Assembly (NCBI GenBank): GCA_050248735.1
Contig: JBFWRU010000003.1
Location: forward strand, 124,001-188,000
Length of the DNA stretch: 64,000 nt
From: JACKFE01 sp050248735
GTDB taxonomy: Bacteria; Nitrospirota; Nitrospiria; Nitrospirales; UBA8639
Direction: 5' to 3'
The position numbers and the translations under genes were made by a program. The notes below the pieces were generated by a model that saw nothing but the letters and a program-made list of their open reading frames with translations, did not search any database and was not told the origin of the DNA. Below, in pieces: positions 44,401 through 53,864 of the stretch (within the stretch, counting starts at the first letter, position 1; every line of letters starts with the position of its first letter).

Positions 44401-45333
44401 TCAATGAAAACAGGAAACATCGTGAGGAAGGCTGGATTGTCCCATCGGAACATCAACAATCAGCCATTGGGTATCTTCCTGTAACTTGGCTGAGGCAACA
44501 CGGGCAACTTCTTTATTGGAAAAAATTCCAAAGACCGTGGCCCCGCTCCCGGACAACAGGGCAGCTTGCGCCCCTAACATTCGAAGCTTTTCTTTAATAA
44601 ATCCTAAAATCGGGTACTGGGGAAACAAGGCCTCCTCAAAGTCATTTTCCATGACCTTTAGTAAATCGTCCCAGGCAACACTTCCTCTGTCCTCAACCAT
44701 TTCGGCAAAACCCGACAAGGGCGCGTGATCCGTCCGTTGCATGGCCAACTGGTCATAGGCCCACTTTGTCTGCACAGGAAATCCCGGATTGACCAACACC
44801 ACCCACCGTTCCCCTTCGACCCGGAACGGCGAGACCTCCTGGCCCCATCCTCCGACCAATGCACAGGGTGCATTGAAAAAAAACGGGATGTCGCTCCCCA
44901 AAGTCGCGCCGCATTTTTTCAGCTCCATCAGTCCCCATCCCAACTTCAAAAGCTGGGAGACTCCCCAAATCGTACCTGCCGCATCACTACTACCTCCTCC
45001 TAACCCTGCGGCCATGGGAATGGACTTGGTCAATTCAACTTCCACGCCTACTTCCATTCCGGCTCGCTGAAGAACCGCTTCAGCCGCCCGATACACCAAA
45101 TTGCGCCGGTCAACGGGCAAGGCTGAATTTCCGCACTGCAATATAATCTGTTGATGCTCGGGATTCACACGGATCCGTAACACATCGAACAGATCCACGG
45201 TATGCATGATGGACCAAAGCTGATGGTAACCATTGGCTAACCGGCCCAGCACCCGGATAATCAGATTGATTTTTGCGGGAACCCGAACGACCAGTTCATC
45301 CGGACCATCCGGCAAAACACTTCTATCGCTCAT
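44401..45333 (-). CDS. ispE: 4-diphosphocytidyl-2-C-methyl-D-erythritol kinase
   Basis: GHMP kinase of the MEP isoprenoid pathway. The 310 residues contain VRVPAKINLIIRVLGRLANG (catalytic Lys), KSIPMAAGLGGGSSDAAGTI (ATP loop), GSDIPFFFNAPCALVGG (catalytic Asp) and LLSGSGATVFGIF. Length is normal. It lies 21 bases after the platform protein gene. Confidence 0.95.
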   Translation of the reverse strand: MSDRSVLPDGPDELVVRVPAKINLIIRVLGRLANGYHQLWSIMHTVDLFDVLRIRVNPEHQQIILQCGNSALPVDRRNLVYRAAEAVLQRAGMEVGVEVELTKSIPMAAGLGGGSSDAAGTIWGVSQLLKLGWGLMELKKCGATLGSDIPFFFNAPCALVGGWGQEVSPFRVEGERWVVLVNPGFPVQTKWAYDQLAMQRTDHAPLSGFAEMVEDRGSVAWDDLLKVMENDFEEALFPQYPILGFIKEKLRMLGAQAALLSGSGATVFGIFSNKEVARVASAKLQEDTQWLIVDVPMGQSSLPHDVSCFH

Positions 45334-45354
45334 ATGGAGGAGATTCCTCAGAAA

Positions 45355-46584
45355 CTATCCGATGATCGAGCCCATCGAGAAAATCGGAAGGTACATGGCA
45401 ATGACAACCACCGCAATGGCCGACCCGACCACCAGAATGATGGCAGGTTCAACCAGGGCAGTCATGGTGGCAATCGAACGGTCGACTTCCTGTTCAAATA
45501 AGTCGGCGATCTTACCTAACATCCCGTCCATTGATCCAGTGGACTCCCCGACTTTTATCATTTGGATCATCATCCCCGGGAACAACCCCGGCCCTTGGGC
45601 TCGCAACGCTTCGGAAAGCGGCACACCCTGTTCCACCTGTTTTAAAGCGTTGCGTAGACCTCGCTCCAGTGCGGCATTGCCAATCACACCCCGTGTCAGA
45701 TCGACTGCCTGAAGGAGAGGCAGACCGTGTTGAACCAGGGAACCCAGGGTTCTTGCCACGCGGACCACTGCCGCTTTTTGCAAAACCGAACCAAGAATCG
45801 GGGTGGTCAAGAGTGTGGCATCTTTGATTTCGCGAATGCCGGGGTTTTGTAACAAGCCTTTCGCTCCCCAGAGAATGAGTCCTCCAAGTACCAGTACCAG
45901 CACTCCATAGTCTCGCAGACCCTCGGCCAGGGAAATGACCACCAACGTTAACCAGGGCAACGACTCTCCCATTTCGGAAAAGAGTTCAGAAAACATCGGC
46001 ACCACCCATACACACAAAAACACCAGCACGCTCAAGGCCACACCCACTAACAAGGCCGGGTAGGCCAACGCAGACAGTATTTTGGCCCGCAATCGGGTTT
46101 GTTTTTCCAAATATTCGGCAAGTTGAGTCAACGATTCATCCAGTCGACCGGTTGATTCACCCACCTCCACCAGACTCAGGTAGATAGGCGGAAAAATGTC
46201 GGGATAGCGAGAAAGAGCCTGGGCTAAAAAACTCCCACCTTCCACATTTTCGCGAATACCCTGAAGCACCTGTTTGAACCGTGGAGAACTCATTTCAGAT
46301 CCCAGCATATCCAGGCATTCCAATAGGGGAACCCCCGCCCGAATCAACGTGGCCAATTGATGGGTAAACCCGACAAGCTCCTTGCTGCTGATGCGCTGAA
46401 TAAACGGCCACCGGGTTTGAGTTTCCTTGGGCTGTGATGGTCCATCAACTTTTTCCTGAAGCCTGGTGACGAATAATTCCTGCCTCCGCAACATATGCAC
46501 GGCTTCCTGAGAGGTCGCCGCCATGACTTCTCCAGTCATCATTCGTCCCATGCCATTTTTTCCGGAATATTCAAAGATCGGCAT
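45355..46584 (-). CDS. pilC: Type IV pilus / type II secretion platform protein (PilC/GspF family)
   Basis: Inner-membrane platform protein of 409 residues. Two GspF domains (about 65-190 and 270-395) each open with the LIRAGVPLLECLDML or LVQHGLPLLQAVDLTR pattern. Three membrane helices (near 170, 220 and 385) are visible. Together with the two ATPases upstream this indicates a type IV pilus or type II secretion system; no pilin or secretin is in the window. Confidence 0.9.
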   Translation of the reverse strand: MPIFEYSGKNGMGRMMTGEVMAATSQEAVHMLRRQELFVTRLQEKVDGPSQPKETQTRWPFIQRISSKELVGFTHQLATLIRAGVPLLECLDMLGSEMSSPRFKQVLQGIRENVEGGSFLAQALSRYPDIFPPIYLSLVEVGESTGRLDESLTQLAEYLEKQTRLRAKILSALAYPALLVGVALSVLVFLCVWVVPMFSELFSEMGESLPWLTLVVISLAEGLRDYGVLVLVLGGLILWGAKGLLQNPGIREIKDATLLTTPILGSVLQKAAVVRVARTLGSLVQHGLPLLQAVDLTRGVIGNAALERGLRNALKQVEQGVPLSEALRAQGPGLFPGMMIQMIKVGESTGSMDGMLGKIADLFEQEVDRSIATMTALVEPAIILVVGSAIAVVVIAMYLPIFSMGSIIG

Positions 46585-46643
46585 TCAGCGCCTCGTATGC
46601 ACTGGCTAGTTTGTCAGTTTGATAGACACGTTCATACGTCGAC

Positions 46644-47762
46644 CTATCCCCGGTTGCGCAACCGCGCCAGTGAGATCGGTTGCGGACGCTCCCGCCCCAT
46701 GCGCTCAAGAAGTTTGGTGAACTCTTCCGCGTGAGCGGTGGCCCCGAGAGCGATCTCAACCGTAATCAAACCCTGCTGGCACAGATCGGCCAGGCCCTGA
46801 TTCAGGGTCTGCATCCCATATTGTGCTTGCCCGGTTTGCATCATGGAATAGATTTGATGAATTTTATCTTCACGAAGTAAATTGCGGATGGCAGGAGTCG
46901 GCACCAAAATTTCCAACGCCATGACTCGGCCCTTTTCCTGTGATTTCGGAAGGAGGCGTTGCGCCAGAACTCCGACCAGGACCATGGACAACTGCACACG
47001 CACCTCTTGCTGTTGATGAGAAGGAAAAACGGACACCAGGCGAGTCAACGTTTGAATGGCGGAATTCGTATGCACGGTGGCAATAGTCAGATGCCCCGTT
47101 TCCGCCAGGGTCATGGCGGACTGAATCGTATCCAGATCCCGCAATTCTCCCAACACCACCACGTCAGGATCCTGCCGCAACAGCCCCCTGAGCGCCTGAT
47201 GGTATTCGGGAACATCGGAACCAATTTCCAGTTGCGTCACCAGACTTTTCTGATGCCGGTGCAAAACTTCAATCGGATCCTCCAATGTCACAATATGCCC
47301 ACGCCGCTCCCGGTTGATCCAATCCACCATCGCCGCCAGAGTCGTACTTTTTCCACTCCCGGTTGGTCCGGTGACCAGAATCAATCCTTGAGGTTTTTGC
47401 AACAGATCTGCCACGTTGACCGGCAACCCCAATTGCTCAAACGTGGGAATCTGATCCGACACCGCGCGAATGGCCAGAGCCCATGATCCCCGCTGCCTAT
47501 ACAGGTGCAGGCGGAAGCGCCCGATCTCCGGGAGGCTATAGGCCCAGTCCAACTCCCCCTGTTCTTTCAACACCCCTTGTTGCTGAGCGGGAACCAGTTC
47601 CTGCACCAATTGATTCATATGCTCTGCCGTCAGGACGGGCTCATCCCACAGCTTTAACTGGCCATCAATACGAATCCGTGGAGGACTGCCGACAACCAAA
47701 TGCAAATCCGAACCACCCTCCTGGAGTAAGGTCGTGAAAAGTTCCGACACATTAATGTTCAT
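46644..47762 (-). CDS. pilT: Twitching-motility retraction ATPase PilT
   Basis: Hexameric ATPase that retracts type IV pili. The 372 residues have an N-terminal PAS-like domain, Walker A GPTGSGKST (about 130-138), the Asp box TLEDPIEVLH, Walker B VVVLGELRDLDTI and the His box TGHLTIATVHT. It follows the PilB/GspE gene by 25 bases. The presence of PilT favours a type IV pilus over plain type II secretion. Confidence 0.92.
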   Translation of the reverse strand: MNINVSELFTTLLQEGGSDLHLVVGSPPRIRIDGQLKLWDEPVLTAEHMNQLVQELVPAQQQGVLKEQGELDWAYSLPEIGRFRLHLYRQRGSWALAIRAVSDQIPTFEQLGLPVNVADLLQKPQGLILVTGPTGSGKSTTLAAMVDWINRERRGHIVTLEDPIEVLHRHQKSLVTQLEIGSDVPEYHQALRGLLRQDPDVVVLGELRDLDTIQSAMTLAETGHLTIATVHTNSAIQTLTRLVSVFPSHQQQEVRVQLSMVLVGVLAQRLLPKSQEKGRVMALEILVPTPAIRNLLREDKIHQIYSMMQTGQAQYGMQTLNQGLADLCQQGLITVEIALGATAHAEEFTKLLERMGRERPQPISLARLRNRG

Positions 47763-47787
47763 CGCGTTGTGCTCCCGGCAACCATGA

Positions 47788-49533
47788 TTAACCGGCCAGA
47801 TCGGTCCGTGTTTCAGACAAAACCTCGCCCACGGTGGTCAACCCTTTTTGCACCGCCACCAATCCGGCTTGTCGAAGCGTCCGAAAGCCCTGATTCTGAG
47901 CACAGGCTTTGATCTCCCCGGCCGAGGCTCTTCCCAGAATCAGTTCATGCAGACGTTCATACATGGGGAGGATTTCAAAAATCGCCATCCGCCCCTTAAA
48001 ACCCGTTTGATGGCACCGGACACACCCTTTGCCCTTCATCGGACGGACACAATCAACGTCTCCCGGTTGAAATCCCATGTCCACCAGTCGATCAGGTGAA
48101 ATGGTTTCCGGTTCACGGCAATGTTCGCAGATTTTTCGCAATAACCGTTGTCCGATAATCAAGGACACGGCCGACGCTACCAGAAAGGGTTCAATGGCCA
48201 TATCCACTAATCGGGTAATCGCTCCGGGCGCATTCATCGTATGCAGGGTGGACAATACCCGGTGCCCGGTCAGTGCGGCTTGAATGGCAATCTGAGCGGT
48301 ATCCCGATCCCGGATTTCTCCAACCATCATGACATCGGGATCCTGGCGAAGAAACGCCCGCAGACCGGCGGCAAATGTGAGCCCGATCTCTTCATGGATC
48401 TGTAATTGATTGATCCCCTGGATTTGATATTCGACGGGGTCTTCCACCGTCACAATATTCATTTGCGGAGTATTCAAAAATTGCAGCGCGCTATACAGCG
48501 TGGTCGTCTTGCCGCTCCCGGTCGGGCCGGTCACCAAAATCATGCCGTAAGGATTTTCCAGAGCCACCGTCAGGAGATCCAAGTCGGCCTGATCCAGACC
48601 AAGGTTCGTGACATGCAGGGACAACCCGCCCTGGTTCAAGAGACGCAACACAGCTTTTTCCCCATACAAGCAGGGCAACATGGCCACGCGAATGTCCACC
48701 TGCGGAAAGGCTTCCACTTTCATCCGGCCATCCTGGGGCAACCGGCGCTCGGCAATGTCCATATTGGAGAGAATTTTCAAACGGGCGATCAAAGACGCGT
48801 GTAATTCTTTCGGAAGATTGGTGAGAGGACGCAATTCCCCATCCAGGCGAACCCGCACGCGAAGAATTTTCTCCAGCGGTTCGATATGAATATCACTGGC
48901 ATCCATGCCAATCGCTTGTTGGAGTAACCCGTTCACCACGTCTCCGGCAGAACCTTCCTGAGCAACCACAGACGACAACACCCCAGACCGCTTCCCATCC
49001 AATGCCTGACCCGTGGCATGCACAGATTTCTCACCGGCATGTCCATTTTTCCTTGGACTGGAAGCCCCCGGGAGACTATCCCGACCAGGCATATCAGTTG
49101 GACCCGCCGGGAGATGAAACTGCTGTAAAGCCAGCCGCACGGCGGTTTCCGTGGCCACCATGGGAATAATATGCAGACCCGTGCGAAAGCGCAGTTCATC
49201 CAACAGAGTGGAATTCGTCGGATCCACCATCGCTACACTCAGGCGGGATGCCGTCTTTTTCACGGGACAGATCAAATGCTGTTGCATCAATTCAAGGGAC
49301 ATCAGACCTTTGAGCGTATCATCCAGGGTGCAGGTGGATAACTCCACGGTCGGCACGCCATATCGTTGGCTGAGAAATTCCAACAAGGTGGATTCGGAGA
49401 GCACGCCCATCCGAATCAAAATACTCCCAAGCCGCCCGCCTTCCCATTGCTGAAGTTCAAGGGCCTTATTCAAATCTTCCGACGAAATCACCCGTGATTC
49501 CACCAGTTGATGTCCGACCAATTCCCGGTTCAT
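47788..49533 (-). CDS. pilB: Assembly ATPase PilB/GspE family
   Basis: Hexameric extension ATPase of 581 residues; the start is ATG 49531-49533 (MNRELVGHQLVESRVI) because the open frame upstream overlaps pgsA. An N-terminal MshEN/GspE-N domain (about 1-150) precedes the ATPase: Walker A GPTGSGKTTTLYSAL, Asp box TVEDPVEYQIQGIN, Walker B VMMVGEIRDRDTA, His box TGHRVLSTLHT. A tetracysteine zinc site (CEHC and CVRC) is intact. First of the pilB-pilT-pilC run. Confidence 0.93.
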   Translation of the reverse strand: MNRELVGHQLVESRVISSEDLNKALELQQWEGGRLGSILIRMGVLSESTLLEFLSQRYGVPTVELSTCTLDDTLKGLMSLELMQQHLICPVKKTASRLSVAMVDPTNSTLLDELRFRTGLHIIPMVATETAVRLALQQFHLPAGPTDMPGRDSLPGASSPRKNGHAGEKSVHATGQALDGKRSGVLSSVVAQEGSAGDVVNGLLQQAIGMDASDIHIEPLEKILRVRVRLDGELRPLTNLPKELHASLIARLKILSNMDIAERRLPQDGRMKVEAFPQVDIRVAMLPCLYGEKAVLRLLNQGGLSLHVTNLGLDQADLDLLTVALENPYGMILVTGPTGSGKTTTLYSALQFLNTPQMNIVTVEDPVEYQIQGINQLQIHEEIGLTFAAGLRAFLRQDPDVMMVGEIRDRDTAQIAIQAALTGHRVLSTLHTMNAPGAITRLVDMAIEPFLVASAVSLIIGQRLLRKICEHCREPETISPDRLVDMGFQPGDVDCVRPMKGKGCVRCHQTGFKGRMAIFEILPMYERLHELILGRASAGEIKACAQNQGFRTLRQAGLVAVQKGLTTVGEVLSETRTDLAG

Positions 49534-49535
49534 AC

Positions 49536-50108
49536 CTAGCGAGGCTCCTGCTTCTTGTGACCATTGCCGGAATTCACATAATGAATGCCCCGCATCAGAT
49601 AATGCACTCCCGATCCCACGGTCACCAGGATCATCACGACCAGTAACGGATCCGCCAAAGAAACGGGTATCCGGCCGGTAGCCTGAAGGAGGATCGCGAT
49701 CACATAACTGATTTGGGCAAACGTGGTGCCTTTGCCCCACATGGTCGGGGCAATGTTAATCACGGTATCCGTGAGATTGGCGATCAGGGTACCCGTCAGA
49801 AGAATGGCATCCCGACTCACGACAACGATGACAGCCCACAAAGGAATAAAATGTAAAAAGGAGAGGGTAATGATAGCCGACATAAGCAACAGCTTGTCGG
49901 CCAGAGGATCGAGATATTCGCCCAGGCGCGTTCGCTGATCGGTCATCCGGGCGATGGCGCCATCCAGGCCATCGGTAAGGGCGGCCACGACGAGCGTGAT
50001 CAGCGCCAGATCGTAGTTTTCATAGAGCAACAGCCCGACAAACACCGGAACCAGCAGGATCCGGAGAACCGTCAGACTATTGGGAAGATTCAGGGGTGTA
50101 TCGGACAC
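49536..50108 (-). CDS. pgsA: CDP-diacylglycerol-glycerol-3-phosphate 3-phosphatidyltransferase
   Basis: Membrane enzyme for phosphatidylglycerol synthesis. The start is GTG 50106-50108 with GGGAG six bases upstream; the longer frame is not family-like. The CDP-alcohol phosphotransferase signature is complete (DGLDGAIARMTDQRTRLGEY followed by LDPLADK). Several hydrophobic helices make up the 190 residues. It ends two bases before the PilB/GspE start. Confidence 0.94.
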   Translation of the reverse strand: MSDTPLNLPNSLTVLRILLVPVFVGLLLYENYDLALITLVVAALTDGLDGAIARMTDQRTRLGEYLDPLADKLLLMSAIITLSFLHFIPLWAVIVVVSRDAILLTGTLIANLTDTVINIAPTMWGKGTTFAQISYVIAILLQATGRIPVSLADPLLVVMILVTVGSGVHYLMRGIHYVNSGNGHKKQEPR

Positions 50109-50296
50109 CGGGTACTCCCGTCCCACCGCTAACTTTGGCCGCGTATCCCTAGTATATTGGCCTAGGCGTAACCCAGGGTACGCGTGGATTCCAAAGGAAG
50201 TCAACCTGGGTTGCGACCCACCTCTGCGAGTCTTATAATCCCCTTTGGGGCAAGTGATTTGAGCCAATCACCAAGCAGAGATGGAAACCATTACAT

Positions 50297-50614
50297 ATGA
50301 CTTCTCTACCGTTATCCTTCCAGGTCAGAAATGCGGTCATTGAAAAACATCAATTGGAGGGGACCGACCCCAGCGATCGGTATTTCAACCGGATGATTCC
50401 CATTAAACGGGTCGAAAAAGGGTACTCCGGGGTGGTCATGTATGAATCGCTCAATCTCAGTTCACAGGTCCACAGGACACCCCAGGGTGCCATCAAGGAC
50501 CTGGTCGATCAACTCCGCGAATTAGGCTTCCATACCATGCGAACCCGCCTCAACTTCAAAGGCCAAAAATACCTGGCCGAAAAAGAAACCTGGGTCGACT
50601 ACTCCGACGCCTGA
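50297..50614 (+). CDS. Small protein of unknown function
   Basis: A 105-residue soluble protein on the plus strand, divergent from pgsA. I do not recognise a family. Codon use is normal, and the sequence looks globular: YFNRMIPIKRVEKGYSGVVM, TPQGAIKDLVDQLRELGF and MRTRLNFKGQKYLAEKETW. The 188-base gap to pgsA should hold divergent promoters. Coding is probable but unproven. Confidence 0.6.
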   Translation: MTSLPLSFQVRNAVIEKHQLEGTDPSDRYFNRMIPIKRVEKGYSGVVMYESLNLSSQVHRTPQGAIKDLVDQLRELGFHTMRTRLNFKGQKYLAEKETWVDYSDA

Positions 50615-50964
50615 AATCCCCTATCCTTCGTCTCTACTAAAATCGTAACTATCTTGAATGAGCAAGCTCTTGGAGGCGTGTACTCAAGGCCAAAACTAAC
50701 ACGAGTCTTGCCTTGTTTCTCGCTTCGATATGCCTTCAAATATTACAGGTGAATGACCTGGGTCGGCTAACGAGGCAGATCACGGATCGACTGAGGCGAT
50801 CCGGTGGATGAAGGGGCAAGCACCGACTCACAATGACCCTAAGCCGCAAAGCGAGGTCATGTTGAAAGAATATGGTTATGCCCCGACCTTGCCATTTGAA
50901 TAAATACCCATCACTTCGGTCGTACATGCGGCCATAGCGATTGGGAAGGAAATCATTCTCACGT
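50615..50964. other. Intergenic region without a supported gene
   Basis: About 350 bases between the small unknown gene and the ABM-domain gene. Open frames on the minus strand carry no recognisable domain and lack a good start. Nothing repetitive or palindromic stands out. Confidence 0.5.
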
Positions 50965-51543
50965 TCAATTGAACAACCAGCGTTGAATCAGTTTGGTATA
51001 GCGCGGCATCACGAGATAGACCATGAGCCACACCACCGCCCCCGTGACAACCAGCGTATCCAGGTATCGATCGTGAGACACTCCCATTTGTCGCAACACC
51101 GGAGCGACGCCCAGCGGAATGCCGAGTACTAACGGATAAATGGCGGACCAGGTCACGAGAAATTGCTTCCAACGTACAGGCACCTTGGCCCTGGCACCCT
51201 CGGGCGTAAACCAAAAATCCAGGCCACTGCGTATGAAAAAGTCATCGTCCTGGGCAAGAAGCGGTCGCACCTTTTCAATGAGTCGCTTGCGAGCCTCTGA
51301 GTTCATCCATTCCTGGAGGTGCGCAGTGGTATCAAACCGAATGATAACCGTATAGGTCGCTGTGAGGGCAGCAATCGGACGGATAATCTGCCAATCCAGA
51401 TGGCCTCGGGAGCCTCGGCACAGCGGACCGATTTCGTTCAACCAGGCATCGTATCCGGCTTGCTGGCCGTCGCGTACGCGATGAGTAATCACTGCGGTGG
51501 CGCCTCGTTCTGTGGTGCTCGAAGTGGGATGGTCATTCGTCAC
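50965..51543 (-). CDS. ABM-domain membrane protein (antibiotic biosynthesis monooxygenase fold)
   Basis: A 192-residue protein starting at GTG 51541-51543 with GGAGG nine bases upstream. Residues 10-100 form an ABM ferredoxin-like domain (VRDGQQAGYDAWLNEIGPL, YTVIIRFDTTAHLQEWMNS). Two C-terminal membrane helices (about 125-145 and 155-178) anchor it. Related two-part proteins are annotated as antibiotic biosynthesis monooxygenases, but substrates are unknown. Confidence 0.78.
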   Translation of the reverse strand: MTNDHPTSSTTERGATAVITHRVRDGQQAGYDAWLNEIGPLCRGSRGHLDWQIIRPIAALTATYTVIIRFDTTAHLQEWMNSEARKRLIEKVRPLLAQDDDFFIRSGLDFWFTPEGARAKVPVRWKQFLVTWSAIYPLVLGIPLGVAPVLRQMGVSHDRYLDTLVVTGAVVWLMVYLVMPRYTKLIQRWLFN

Positions 51544-51852
51544 GGCGTGGAGCCTCCATAGTGCGAGAACAGTCGCGAGGCCTCCTCGCCCGTATTCAAT
51601 GGCGTCATGAAAAACAAAACATTCCGCGAAGTGATTCGTGGGAAAAAATGTGTGAGACTCATACACAGTCAGGAATTGAGAACCCGTACAGTCGCAGACT
51701 ATCTGAATACCTCCGTTGGAAGAGGACTTTACCATTTACCATCTGAAAAAATCCGCACTTGCGCAAGATCAAAACATTCGGGAAAAGTCAAGGCGGGTCT
51801 GTTTGGTCTATGATGAAAAAACAAATGGTTGAAGGAATACATGCCCCCGTAC
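51544..51852. other. Intergenic region without a supported gene
   Basis: About 310 bases between the ABM-domain gene and the serine hydrolase gene, both leftward. The reading frame in front of the ABM gene stays open but shows no domain. Nothing else is recognised. Confidence 0.5.
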
Positions 51853-52959
51853 TTAAGAAGGTCCTGAAAGCTCCAGAATAATCAGATCGTGCAGTTTGGG
51901 ACGGAAGGCTTTGATAGCTGGATTGTCCCTGGTGGGATGAACGCGGTTGGAGAGAAAAATAACTTCCAGTTCGCGGATAGGGTCGATCCAGATACTGGTT
52001 CCGGTAAACCCCAGATGCCCGAACGATTCAGGAGAAAACCACAGGCCGGAGGAAGAGGGCGGGGATGGCGTATCCCACCCTAAGGCCCAACTGGTCCCGG
52101 GCTGTGCCGTCACAAACCGTTTCACCAGTTGACCGTCAAATAGTCCGGGCTTGCCGGTGTAGGCTTCCAGCCAGGCTTTGGTAACCTGTCCTGCGGCTTC
52201 CGCCGTTCCAAAGAGCCCGGCATGCCCGGCCATGCCTCCCAGTGCAAAGGCATTGTCATCATGGACTTCCCCTTGCAGGAGACGACCTCGCCAGGGATCC
52301 TGTTCCGTCGGAGCAATCTCTATCCGATTGCGTTCTTTCAAATGTCCATCCCCTGGGTTGAAACCAAGCGGCTCGGCTTGTAGCGGCTCAAAGATTCGTG
52401 ATCCACAGAATTCGGCCAGGGTTTGACCGGTCACTCGTTCCACCAGAAACCCCAGCAGCATATACCCCAAATCACTGTACACACTCTTTGGAGGAAGGGT
52501 TTTGTCCAGCGGTTCATTGATGATCTTTCCGAGAACCGCTGCACATCGCTGACGATATTCTTGAAGGTCACGTGGTAGATCCGGGGAAAAATCCAGAAAA
52601 TAGGGGCGCAATGCCGGCAAGCCACTTTGATGACAGAGAAAGTCCTTGACCGTCCTGACTCCAATGGAATGCTTCCTCGATTCATTCAGGAGAGAATCCA
52701 GAGGGACATCAAGGTCGACTAAGCCGTCCTGGACCAGCAGAAGAATCGCGGAAGCCGTGCTCAGGGGTTTGGTGAGCGAGGCTAAATCGTAGAGGGTGTC
52801 ACGCCGGACCGTGGAGGAATCGGGAAGAAACGAGAGCGAACCGACCGCTTCATGAAAGAGGATGTGTCCGTGGTGGCGAACGAACAACTGCGCACCCGGG
52901 AACACCCGGTTTTGCACATTTTTCTCAAGAAAGCTGGGAAGCAGATTTAAGTATTCCAC
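51853..52959 (-). CDS. Beta-lactamase-fold serine hydrolase
   Basis: Class C-type serine hydrolase of 368 residues. The active site shows SLTK (S61 to K64), the second motif YSD in SVYSDLGYMLLG, and LGFTGTSIWIDP in place of the KTG box, as in the esterase and peptidase branch. There is no signal peptide, so it is probably cytoplasmic. True beta-lactamase activity is unlikely. It directly follows divIVA (23 bases), but whether it acts on peptidoglycan is unknown. Confidence 0.85.
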   Translation of the reverse strand: MEYLNLLPSFLEKNVQNRVFPGAQLFVRHHGHILFHEAVGSLSFLPDSSTVRRDTLYDLASLTKPLSTASAILLLVQDGLVDLDVPLDSLLNESRKHSIGVRTVKDFLCHQSGLPALRPYFLDFSPDLPRDLQEYRQRCAAVLGKIINEPLDKTLPPKSVYSDLGYMLLGFLVERVTGQTLAEFCGSRIFEPLQAEPLGFNPGDGHLKERNRIEIAPTEQDPWRGRLLQGEVHDDNAFALGGMAGHAGLFGTAEAAGQVTKAWLEAYTGKPGLFDGQLVKRFVTAQPGTSWALGWDTPSPPSSSGLWFSPESFGHLGFTGTSIWIDPIRELEVIFLSNRVHPTRDNPAIKAFRPKLHDLIILELSGPS

Positions 52960-52982
52960 AAAGGCATGGCGCCCCTGCAGGG

Positions 52983-53504
52983 TTAGCCCGCTTCACGACG
53001 GGAGGCAGGCTCCACCTCATCAAGATCGGCAGAGTCCTCCACATCAAAGGAAGGCTCCGGATGATCTTCGACTTCCAGCAAGCGGTGGAACGAACTCAAC
53101 GTGGAACGGAGCCGCTCAAGGACCAGGGCCCTCTGGCGTCGAAGGTCGGCAATCGTCCGGCGCATTTCCACGAGTTCGGAACGGCTCTGAGCCAGAATTT
53201 CTTCGGCTTTGAGCTCCGCCTCTTTGACGATCAGATCGGCATCGCGTTGAGCCCCGCGCTTTAATTGGTCCACAAAGGATTGGGTGGAAATCAATGTGCT
53301 GGTGAGCGTCGACTCCGCCCGCCGGAGTTGACTAAGCTCGTCATCTTTTCCGGACAGCTTTTCCTTGAATACCAGGTTTTCCCGGGTCAGTTCCTCAATC
53401 GATTCGGCAATTTCTTCCAGAAACTGATCCACCTGTTTTTTGTCATACCCACGGAAGCCGGCATCGAACACCTTATGCTGAATGTCTAACGGGGTAATCT
53501 TCAT
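52983..53504 (-). CDS. divIVA: DivIVA-domain protein
   Basis: Coiled-coil protein of 173 residues. The N-terminal membrane-curvature motif ITPLDIQHKVFDAGFRGYDK (residues 3-22) and QVDQFLEEIAE are typical of DivIVA. A long coiled coil follows to about residue 150, then an acidic tail. It closes the division gene cluster after yggT, as in many bacteria. Confidence 0.92.
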   Translation of the reverse strand: MKITPLDIQHKVFDAGFRGYDKKQVDQFLEEIAESIEELTRENLVFKEKLSGKDDELSQLRRAESTLTSTLISTQSFVDQLKRGAQRDADLIVKEAELKAEEILAQSRSELVEMRRTIADLRRQRALVLERLRSTLSSFHRLLEVEDHPEPSFDVEDSADLDEVEPASRREAG

Positions 53505-53528
53505 CAGTCCCTTCCTTTCCCGGGCTGG

Positions 53529-53828
53529 CTAATTAAGCCGTATGGCGAGATCCTTCAGGGAACTCACGACGGCTATTTGGAAAAACATGATTATTAGAAT
53601 AGCAACGATCGGCGAAAAATCAAATCCCATTCCCCCTATCGGAAGCCGGCGCCGGATTTGAGACAAGACGGGTTCGGTGGCCCGGTCCAAAAACTGCACG
53701 ATGGGATTCCAAGGGTCTGGATTCACCCATGAAATCAATGCCCGAATAATAATCACCCACATATACAGCCATAAAATGGTATCCAGAATGGTGGCAATGG
53801 CCTCTAACACGTTCCCCGCAATAAACAT
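53529..53828 (-). CDS. yggT: YggT-family membrane protein
   Basis: A 99-residue inner-membrane protein with two hydrophobic segments (about 8-30 and 70-92). Between them lies the family core LISWVNPDPWNPIVQFLDR and PVLSQIRRRLP. YggT sits next to yggS and divIVA in many genomes and is linked to osmotic tolerance and division. Confidence 0.93.
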   Translation of the reverse strand: MFIAGNVLEAIATILDTILWLYMWVIIIRALISWVNPDPWNPIVQFLDRATEPVLSQIRRRLPIGGMGFDFSPIVAILIIMFFQIAVVSSLKDLAIRLN

Positions 53829-53864
53829 GATCCTCCTTGATTTAACCTCGTGTCACCAGGGTCA

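Noticed and set aside
51853..52959. An antibiotic-resistance beta-lactamase
   Set aside because: No signal peptide and a sequence typical of the esterase/peptidase branch; no evidence for beta-lactam hydrolysis.
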